The notes beneath the pieces are model-generated. The model searched no databases and was not told the origin of the DNA. It saw only the letters and a list, made by a program, of their open reading frames with translations. Of a DNA stretch of 64,000 nt, positions 57,594 through 64,000 are shown piece by piece. Source of the DNA: Pseudomonas poae (GTDB lineage Bacteria > Pseudomonadota > Gammaproteobacteria > Pseudomonadales > Pseudomonadaceae); NCBI GenBank assembly GCA_028869255.1, contig CP110972.1, forward strand, positions 1,555,001-1,619,000, read 5' to 3'. The position numbers were made by a program, and so were the translations under genes. Positions within the stretch are counted from its first letter, which is position 1. Every line of letters starts with the position of its first letter.

Positions 57594-58117
57594 GTGTCGG
57601 AAATTTCCTGTGTTTCAGGCGACTGTTCTTGACGCCAAGAAAAAACAAGCATTCTCAATGCCTTGGCGTTAGAATCGTTGCCGGTTTTGAGCGTGTAGAA
57701 CTGATCCGAGGCTATATCGGGGCCAGTGCAGCTATTTAATAGCGATAACGGCGCAGTACCTGAACAAGGGCTGTGCCGTTTTCGTTTAAGTGTTTTGAGT
57801 TTCCAGGGTGGGGCGTTTCGTCGTATTTGTGTTTCTCGATGCTGCTGCCGTGCCCTCCGGTCTTGCGTGCAAGGTCGGTCGCCATGGGCGTGCGTCCACT
57901 TCCTCTCTATATAGAAGGGTTGATGCAGAGCCCTGGCGTGATGAGCTGTATTTGCTAACGGGATAAGGTGCATGCGTGCACTTGAACCTATAAATGGCCT
58001 GCTGTTTTTCCACCCGTTTTCAGTAGGGTGACTTCTTGAGTTTGACCCACTAGAATGCATGCCCTTGATTCTGGGGTCGGAAACGGCCGGCTAACGTCTG
58101 TGCAACGAGGAATATCC
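57594..58117. other. 524-base region between the tRNA cluster and tig
   Basis: No convincing gene. A hairpin AACGGCGCAG ... CTGTGCCGTT followed by TTCGTTT (57748-57788) resembles a terminator. The tig promoter should lie in the final 150 bases, but I cannot place it firmly. Confidence 0.5.
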
Positions 58118-59427
58118 ATGCAAGTTTCTGTTGAAAATACTACTGCTCTCGAGCGCCGCCTGAGCATCACCGTGCCGGCAGAGCGTATCGAGACTGCGGT
58201 CAACAAGCGTCTGCAGCAGACCGCCCAAAAGCCAAAATCGCTGGTTTCCGTCCAGGCAAAGTGCCGATGAGCGAAATCAAGCGCCGTTTTGGTGCTGATG
58301 CGCGTCAGGAAGCTGTTGGTGACGTGATCCAGGCTTCTTTCTATGAAGCCGTTGTTGAGCAAAAGCTGAACCCGGCTGGCTCGCCTTCGATCGAGCCGAA
58401 GTCCCTGGAAGCGGGCAAGGACCTGGAATACGTTGCTGTATTCGAAGTGTTCCCGGAGTTCGAAGTTGCCGGTTTTGAAGGTATCGCTATCGAGCGCCTG
58501 AGCGCCGAAGTAGCTGATGCCGACCTGGACAACATGCTGGAAATCCTGCGCAAGCAGAACACCCGTTTTGAAGTGGCCGACCGTGCTGCCCAGAACGAAG
58601 ACCAGCTGAACATCGATTTCGTGGGCAAGGTTGACGGCGAAGTATTCGCTGGCGGCTCCGCCAAGGGTACTCAGCTGGTGCTGGGCTCCAACCGTATGAT
58701 CCCTGGTTTTGAAGACGGCCTGGTTGGCGCCAAAGCCGGCGAAGAGCGCGTTCTGAACCTGACTTTCCCGGCTGACTACCAGAACCTGGACCTGGCCGGC
58801 AAAGCCGCCGAGTTCACCGTGACGGTCAACAGCGTTTCCGAGCCTAAGCTGCCAGAACTGAACGAAGAGTTCTTCGCTCAATTCGGTATCAAGGAAACCG
58901 GTATCGAAGGCTTCCGTACCGAAGTTCGCAAGAACATGGAGCGTGAGCTGCGTCAGGCCATCAAGTCCAAAGTCAAGAACCAGGTCATGGACGGTCTGCT
59001 GGCCGCCAACCCGATTGAAGTGCCTAAGGCTCTGCTGTCCAACGAAGTGGATCGCCTGCGCGTACAAGCTGTTCAGCAGTTTGGTGGCAACATCAAGCCT
59101 GACCAGTTGCCGGCCGAGCTGTTCGAAGAGCAAGCCAAGCGCCGCGTTGTGCTGGGCCTGATCGTGGCTGAAGTGGTCAAGCAGTTCGACCTCAAGCCTG
59201 ACGAAGACCGCGTTCGCGAAATGATCCAGGAAATGGCTTCGGCCTACTAGGAGCCTGAGCAGGTCGTGGCTTGGTACTACAAGAACGACCAGCAGCTGAA
59301 CGAAGTACGTTCGGTTGTGCTGGAAGAACAAGTTGTGGATACTGTTCTGCAGAAGGCTAAGGTGACCGATAAAGCGGTCTCTTACGAAGAAGCAGTCAAA
59401 CCGGCGGAAGCAACACAAGCCGACTGA
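58118..59427 (+). CDS. tig: Trigger factor, with a frameshift and an in-frame TAG
   Basis: Ribosome-bound peptidyl-prolyl isomerase chaperone, 436 residues when repaired. ATG 58118 follows CGAGGAA. The N-terminal ribosome-binding domain breaks at 58231: one added G gives [19 protein letters not shown], so the fault lies in the ribosome-docking signature GFRPGKVP. The FKBP domain ([19 protein letters not shown]...) and C-terminal arms continue in frame. A TAG at 59248-59250 replaces Gln in [14 protein letters not shown]; the usual C-terminus ([13 protein letters not shown]) continues to the TGA at 59427. Both faults are most simply sequence errors. Confidence 0.85.
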
Positions 59428-59452
59428 TTGTCCAACTCGTTGGAAATTCAAC

Positions 59453-59485
59453 CATAAGCCAGCCTCGCGCTGGCTTATGCGTTTT
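59453..59485 (+). terminator. Terminator after tig
   Basis: CATAAGCCAGC / GCTGGCTTATG with loop CTCGC, then CGTTTTC; 26 bases after the tig stop. The T run is weak, so some read-through into clpP is possible. Confidence 0.65.
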
Positions 59486-59518
59486 CAAGACATGACTATT
59501 TGGGAGTAACTGCAGAGC

Positions 59519-60154
59519 ATGTTCCGTAATTCCTATATTCAGCAGAACTCTGATATCCAGGCCGCAGGCGGCCTGGTCCCGATGGTTGTAGAGCAGTCCG
59601 CTCGTGGCGAACGCGCCTACGACATCTACTCGCGCCTGCTCAAGGAGCGAGTGATCTTTCTGGTGGGCCCGGTAGAGGACTACATGGCCAACCTGATCTG
59701 TGCGCAACTGCTGTTCCTTGAAGCCGAAAACCCGGACAAGGACATCCATCTTTACATCAACTCCCCAGGCGGTTCGGTGACGGCGGGCATGTCGATCTAC
59801 GACACCATGCAGTTCATCAAGCCGAACGTGTCCACCACCTGCATCGGCCAAGCCTGCAGCATGGGTGCGTTCCTGCTGACTGCCGGTGCCGAAGGCAAGC
59901 GTTACTGCCTGCCGAACTCGCGCGTGATGATTCACCAGCCACTGGGCGGTTTCCAGGGCCAGGCGTCGGATATCGAAATCCACGCCAAGGAGATCCTGTT
60001 TATTCGCGAGCGCCTCAACACGTTGATGGCCAAGCACAGCGGGCACACCCTTGAGGAAATCGAGCGCGACACCAATCGCGACAACTTCATGAGTGCGGAA
60101 GCTGCGAAAGCATACGGGCTGATCGACGCAGTAATCGACAAGCGCCCCGCATAA
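59519..60154 (+). CDS. clpP: ATP-dependent Clp protease proteolytic subunit
   Basis: 211-residue serine peptidase that forms the double-heptamer ClpP barrel. Nucleophile Ser114 lies in [11 protein letters not shown] and His139 in [12 protein letters not shown]; the Asp lies in the [14 protein letters not shown] region. A short N-terminal propeptide precedes [24 protein letters not shown]. Length and motifs are normal. ClpX, its unfoldase partner, is encoded 112 bases downstream. The start has GGGAG upstream. Confidence 0.97.
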   Translation: MFRNSYIQQNSDIQAAGGLVPMVVEQSARGERAYDIYSRLLKERVIFLVGPVEDYMANLICAQLLFLEAENPDKDIHLYINSPGGSVTAGMSIYDTMQFIKPNVSTTCIGQACSMGAFLLTAGAEGKRYCLPNSRVMIHQPLGGFQGQASDIEIHAKEILFIRERLNTLMAKHSGHTLEEIERDTNRDNFMSAEAAKAYGLIDAVIDKRPA

Positions 60155-60198
60155 TATAAGCCGCTCAAAATAGGGCTGGTCGGCATGTCCGACCACTG

Positions 60199-60218
60199 GC
60201 GGGCTTGAAAAAGCCCGC
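60199..60218 (+). other. Hairpin between clpP and clpX
   Basis: GCGGGCTT-GAAA-AAGCCCGC stem-loop without a T run. It may be an attenuating or message-stabilising hairpin rather than a full terminator. Confidence 0.5.
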
Positions 60219-60266
60219 ATAAGCCTTCATCTTGTGTTGCAAGCCTATCGGATTTGGATCGAACGA

Positions 60267-61549
60267 ATGACTGACACCCGCAACGGCGAGGACAACGGCA
60301 AGCTGCTCTATTGCTCCTTCTGTGGCAAAAGCCAGCATGAAGTGCGCAAATTGATTGCCGGCCCCTCGGTCTTTATCTGCGACGAGTGCGTCGACCTGTG
60401 CAATGACATCATCCGTGAGGAGGTGCAGGAAGCCCAGGCCGAAAGCAGCGCGCATAAATTGCCTTCGCCTAAAGAAATCAGCGGCATCCTTGATCAGTAT
60501 GTGATCGGTCAAGAGCGTGCAAAGAAAGTTCTGGCCGTAGCGGTGTACAACCACTACAAACGCCTGAACCAGCGTGACAAGAAAGGCGACGAAGTCGAAC
60601 TCGGCAAGAGCAACATCTTGCTGATCGGTCCTACAGGCTCGGGTAAAACCCTGCTTGCGGAAACCCTCGCTCGTCTGCTGAACGTTCCGTTCACCATCGC
60701 CGACGCCACCACCCTCACCGAGGCTGGCTACGTGGGTGAGGATGTCGAGAACATCATTCAGAAACTGCTGCAGAAGTGCGACTACGACGTAGAGAAAGCC
60801 CAGATGGGTATTGTCTACATCGACGAAATCGACAAGATCTCGCGCAAGTCCGACAACCCGTCGATCACCCGGGACGTTTCCGGTGAAGGCGTGCAGCAGG
60901 CCCTGTTGAAACTGATCGAAGGCACGGTTGCTTCCGTACCGCCACAAGGCGGCCGCAAGCACCCGCAGCAGGAATTCCTTCAGGTTGATACGCGCAACAT
61001 CCTGTTTATCTGTGGTGGTGCGTTCTCCGGTCTGGAGAAGGTTATTCAACAACGTTCCACCCGCGGCGGCATCGGTTTCGGTGCAGAAGTGCGCAGCAAG
61101 GAAGAAGGCAAGAAGGTGGGCGAGTCCCTGCGTGAAGTCGAGCCTGACGATCTGGTCAAGTTCGGTCTGATCCCGGAATTCGTTGGCCGTCTGCCGGTCC
61201 TGGCCACGTTGGACGAGCTGGATGAGGCTGCTTTGATTCAGATCCTCACCGAGCCGAAAAACGCCCTGACCAAGCAATACGCCAAGCTGTTCGAAATGGA
61301 AGGTGTAGACCTCGAGTTCCGTACCGACGCACTCAAGTCGGTGGCCAAGCGGGCACTGGAGCGCAAGACCGGTGCACGTGGTCTGCGTTCGATCCTCGAA
61401 GGCGTATTGCTCGACACCATGTACGAAATCCCTCGCAGTCCGAGGTGAGTAAAGTGGTGATCGACGAAAGCGTTATAGAAGGCAAGTCCAAGCCACTGTA
61501 TATCTACGAAAACAGTGAGCCGGCTGCCAAGGCTGCGCCAGACGCGTAA
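60267..61549 (+). CDS. clpX: ATP-dependent Clp protease ATP-binding subunit ClpX, frameshifted near the 3' end
   Basis: Hexameric AAA+ unfoldase, 427 residues when repaired. The zinc-binding domain has C16, C19, C38 and C41. Walker A is GPTGSGKT (121-128), Walker B is IVYIDEID, and the pore and IGF-loop regions ([19 protein letters not shown]) are normal. The frame shifts at about 61431-61433, giving an early stop at 61448 after EIPRSPR. One added base restores [20 protein letters not shown] and the usual C-terminus ending at TAA 61549. I regard this as a probable base-call error. ATG 60267 is used, not an upstream TTG. Confidence 0.9.
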
Positions 61550-61569
61550 GCGTTTCGCAGTTTCGGTAC

Positions 61570-61603
61570 AAACAAGGGGCCTCTAGGGGCCCCTTTGTTT
61601 TTA
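61570..61603 (+). terminator. Terminator after clpX
   Basis: AACAAGGGGCC ... GGGGCCCCTTTGTT stem with TCTA loop and a T run, 21 bases after the full-length clpX stop. Confidence 0.85.
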
Positions 61604-61639
61604 TGAAGATTTTTACTGCGTGTAAGTACGGGCATTGAG

Positions 61640-61668
61640 CTTGTTTTTTTTACACGCAGCCCCCATCT
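61640..61668 (+). promoter_or_regulatory. Heat-shock (sigma-32) promoter of lon
   Basis: CTTGTTT (61640-61646), 14 bases, then CCCCATCT (61661-61668). It matches CTTGAAA-N11-16-CCCCATNT at the CTTG and at every fixed base of the -10 element. The lon ATG is 42 bases downstream. Confidence 0.7.
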
Positions 61669-61709
61669 TGGCTTCAAGCTTACTTTTCAATTGTCATAGA
61701 GGCGAAATC

Positions 61710-64000
61710 ATGAAGACAACCATCGAATTGCCTCTCCTGCCGTTGCGTGATGTCGTCGTCTATCCGCACATGGTTATCCCGCTGTTCGTGGGGCGCGAGA
61801 AGTCTATCGAAGCCCTCGAGGCCGCGATGACGGGCGACAAGCAGATCCTGCTGTTGGCCCAGAGAAACCCGGCTGATGATGATCCAGGCGAAGATGCCCT
61901 GTATCGCGTCGGTACCGTTGCCACCGTTCTGCAATTGCTCAAGCTGCCCGATGGCACCGTCAAGGTGCTGGTGGAAGGCGAGCAGCGCGGCGCGGTTGAG
62001 CGCTTTATGGAGGTGGACGGCCACCTGCGCGCCGAAGTGGCGCTGATCGACGAAGCCGAAGCCCCTGAGCGCGAGTCCGAAGTTTTTGTACGCAGCCTGC
62101 TCTCGCAGTTCGAGCAGTATGTGCAGTTGGGCAAGAAAGTCCCGGCTGAAGTCCTGTCTTCGCTCAACAGTATTGATGAGCCGAGCCGCCTGGTCGACAC
62201 CATGGCCGCGCACATGGCGCTGAAAATAGAGCAGAAGCAGGACATTCTCGAAATCATCGACCTGCCAACCCGTGTTGAACACGTGCTGGCGTTGCTGGAT
62301 GCCGAGATCGACCTGCTGCAGGTTGAGAAGCGCATTCGTGGTCGCGTGAAGAAACAAATGGAGCGCAGCCAGCGCGAGTACTACCTGAATGAGCAGATGA
62401 AGGCTATTCAGAAGGAGCTCGGCGACAGCGAGGAAGGCCACAACGAGATCGAAGAGCTGAAGAAGCGCATCGATGCCGCCGGCCTGCCGAAAGACGCCCT
62501 GACCAAAGCCAATGCCGAGCTGAACAAGCTCAAGCAAATGTCGCCGATGTCGGCCGAAGCCACCGTGGTTCGTTCCTACATCGACTGGCTGGTGCAAGTG
62601 CCGTGGAAGGCCCAGACTAAAGTGCGTCTGGACCTGGCGCGTGCTGAAGACATCCTGGATGCCGACCACTACGGCCTCGAAGAAGTCAAAGAACGCATCC
62701 TCGAATACCTCGCCGTGCAAAAGCGCGTGAAGAAGATTCGTGGCCCGGTGTTGTGCCTGGTCGGTCCGCCTGGTGTGGGTAAAACCTCCCTGGCCGAGTC
62801 TATCGCCAATGCCACCAACCGTAAATTCGTGCGCATGGCCCTCGGCGGTGTGCGTGATGAAGCGGAAATTCGTGGTCATCGCCGGACTTACATCGGTTCG
62901 ATGCCAGGAAGATTGATTCAAAAGATGACAAAGGTAGGTGTGCGCAACCCGCTGTTCCTGCTCGATGAAATCGACAAAATGGGCAGCGATATGCGCGGCG
63001 ATCCAGCCTCGGCGTTGCTCGAAGTGCTCGACCCCGAGCAGAACCACAATTTCAACGACCATTACCTGGAAGTCGACTACGACCTGTCCGACGTAATGTT
63101 CCTGTGCACCTCCAACTCGATGAACATCCCGCCCGCCTTGCTGGACCGGATGGAGGTGATTCGTCTGCCGGGTTACACCGAAGACGAGAAGATCAACATT
63201 GCCGTCAAATACCTCGCGCCCAAGCAGATTTCGGCTAACGGCCTGAAGAAAGGCGAGATCGAATTCGAGGTCGAAGCGATCCGCGACATCGTTCGTTACT
63301 ACACCCGCGAGGCTGGTGTACGGGGCCTTGAGCGCCAGATCGCGAAGATTTGCCGCAAGGCGGTCAAGGAACATGCGCTGGAAAAACGCTTCTCGGTGAA
63401 GGTGGTTGCCGACTCCCTGGAACACTTCCTGGGCGTGAAGAAATTCCGTTATGGTCTGGCTGAGCAGCAGGACCAGGTAGGGCAGGTGACGGGGCTGGCG
63501 TGGACCCAGGTGGGCGGCGAATTGCTGACCATCGAGGCTGCGGTCATCCCTGGCAAAGGCCAGTTGATCAAGACCGGTTCTTTGGGTGACGTGATGGTGG
63601 AATCCATCACTGCCGCGCAGACCGTGGTGCGCAGCCGCGCCAAGAGCCTGGGGATCCCCCTGGACTTCCACGAGAAGCACGACACTCACATCCACATGCC
63701 GGAAGGGGCCACCCCGAAAGACGGCCCTAGCGCAGGCGTAGGCATGTGCACGGCCCTGGTTTCGGCACTGACCGGCATACCGGTGCGTGCCGATGTCGCA
63801 ATGACCGGGGAAATTACCCTGCGTGGTCAGGTATTGGCCATCGGTGGTTTGAAAGAGAAATTGCTGGCCGCACACCGGGGGGGTATCAAGACGGTGATCA
63901 TTCCTGAAGAGAATGTTCGCGACTTGAAGGAAATTCCCGACAACATTAAGCAGGATCTTCAGATTAAACCGGTTAAATGGATTGACGAGGTCCTGCAAAT
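61710..64000 (+). CDS. lon: ATP-dependent Lon protease (partial, 3' end outside window)
   Basis: Cytoplasmic AAA+ serine protease that degrades damaged and regulatory proteins. The frame is open from ATG 61710 to the window end (763 codons of about 798). Features are the LON N-domain ([20 protein letters not shown]), a coiled-coil region near residues 190-260, Walker A GPPGVGKT at 352-359, Walker B in [11 protein letters not shown], and the proteolytic Ser674 in [10 protein letters not shown] with the following catalytic lysine in [14 protein letters not shown]. No frame break was found in this gene. A heat-shock promoter lies upstream. Confidence 0.97.
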   Translation, partial: MKTTIELPLLPLRDVVVYPHMVIPLFVGREKSIEALEAAMTGDKQILLLAQRNPADDDPGEDALYRVGTVATVLQLLKLPDGTVKVLVEGEQRGAVERFMEVDGHLRAEVALIDEAEAPERESEVFVRSLLSQFEQYVQLGKKVPAEVLSSLNSIDEPSRLVDTMAAHMALKIEQKQDILEIIDLPTRVEHVLALLDAEIDLLQVEKRIRGRVKKQMERSQREYYLNEQMKAIQKELGDSEEGHNEIEELKKRIDAAGLPKDALTKANAELNKLKQMSPMSAEATVVRSYIDWLVQVPWKAQTKVRLDLARAEDILDADHYGLEEVKERILEYLAVQKRVKKIRGPVLCLVGPPGVGKTSLAESIANATNRKFVRMALGGVRDEAEIRGHRRTYIGSMPGRLIQKMTKVGVRNPLFLLDEIDKMGSDMRGDPASALLEVLDPEQNHNFNDHYLEVDYDLSDVMFLCTSNSMNIPPALLDRMEVIRLPGYTEDEKINIAVKYLAPKQISANGLKKGEIEFEVEAIRDIVRYYTREAGVRGLERQIAKICRKAVKEHALEKRFSVKVVADSLEHFLGVKKFRYGLAEQQDQVGQVTGLAWTQVGGELLTIEAAVIPGKGQLIKTGSLGDVMVESITAAQTVVRSRAKSLGIPLDFHEKHDTHIHMPEGATPKDGPSAGVGMCTALVSALTGIPVRADVAMTGEITLRGQVLAIGGLKEKLLAAHRGGIKTVIIPEENVRDLKEIPDNIKQDLQIKPVKWIDEVLQ

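Noticed and set aside
61680..63998. A 772-codon open frame on the minus strand opposite lon
   Set aside because: It is the antisense shadow of a fully conserved lon reading frame; it has no family resemblance and no ribosome site.

Overview
The window is a chromosomal segment of a fluorescent Pseudomonas, most likely the P. fluorescens group. This rests on three things: a pyoverdine locus with two exact iron-starvation boxes, the Pseudomonas order folD - tRNA-Arg/His/Leu/His - tig - clpP - clpX - lon, and about twenty REP/REPIN palindromes of the type common in this group. Base composition is uniformly GC-rich. I see no phage, insertion sequence, integrase, CRISPR array or rRNA.

Layout. 1-3.2 kb: pyoverdine genes (pvdR partial, sigma factor fpvI, pvdA). 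3.3-5.4 kb: a two-gene putative DNA repair/modification module (radical SAM protein plus a TIGR03915-type partner) behind a LexA-like inverted repeat. 5.4-11.5 kb: a polar amino-acid ABC transporter, an Lrp regulator, ornithine cyclodeaminase and a CtlX-like citrulline hydrolase, which together could convert citrulline to proline. 11.8-12.7 kb: a two-domain acetyltransferase. 12.8-19.7 kb: ilvE and the branched-chain keto-acid dehydrogenase operon bkdA1-bkdA2-bkdB-lpdV with its divergent regulator bkdR. 19.8-24.8 kb: a sulfide/persulfide cluster (persulfide dioxygenase, BigR/SqrR-type sensor, sulfide:quinone oxidoreductase, TauE-type exporter, anion permease). 24.9-28.8 kb: a dehydrogenase remnant, a TetR regulator and an EmrAB-like efflux pair. 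28.9-36.0 kb: a hexuronate cluster (mutarotase-like, TRAP transporter, lactonase, uronate dehydrogenase, OprD-type porin). 36.2-37.9 kb: copCD and a GNAT. 38.0-46.5 kb: reductive pyrimidine catabolism (TetR regulator, preA, preT, dihydropyrimidinase, NCS1 transporter, amidohydrolase). 46.6-53.0 kb: a DUF6124 small protein and an RND efflux operon. 53.2-56.8 kb: small envelope proteins, pbpG and folD. 57.1-64 kb: four tRNAs, then the protein quality-control genes tig, clpP, clpX and lon (lon is cut by the window edge).

A striking property of the sequence is that many otherwise intact genes carry a single-base indel. Affected are the radical SAM gene, the GNAT, udh, preT, the RND pump, its outer-membrane factor, a small membrane protein, tig and clpX; tig also has an in-frame TAG. 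Most indels lie in short homopolymer runs and each is repaired by one base to a normal family length. I therefore treat these genes as probably intact in the organism, with assembly or base-calling error the leading explanation. I annotate each as one full-length CDS and flag the break. The dehydrogenase remnant at 24.9-25.2 kb looks like true decay.

No wholly new multi-gene system stands out. The best candidates for uncharacterised biology are the LexA-like-box radical SAM/TIGR03915 pair, a C39-peptidase-like lipoprotein that has lost its catalytic residues, and the hairpin leader of the DUF6124 gene.
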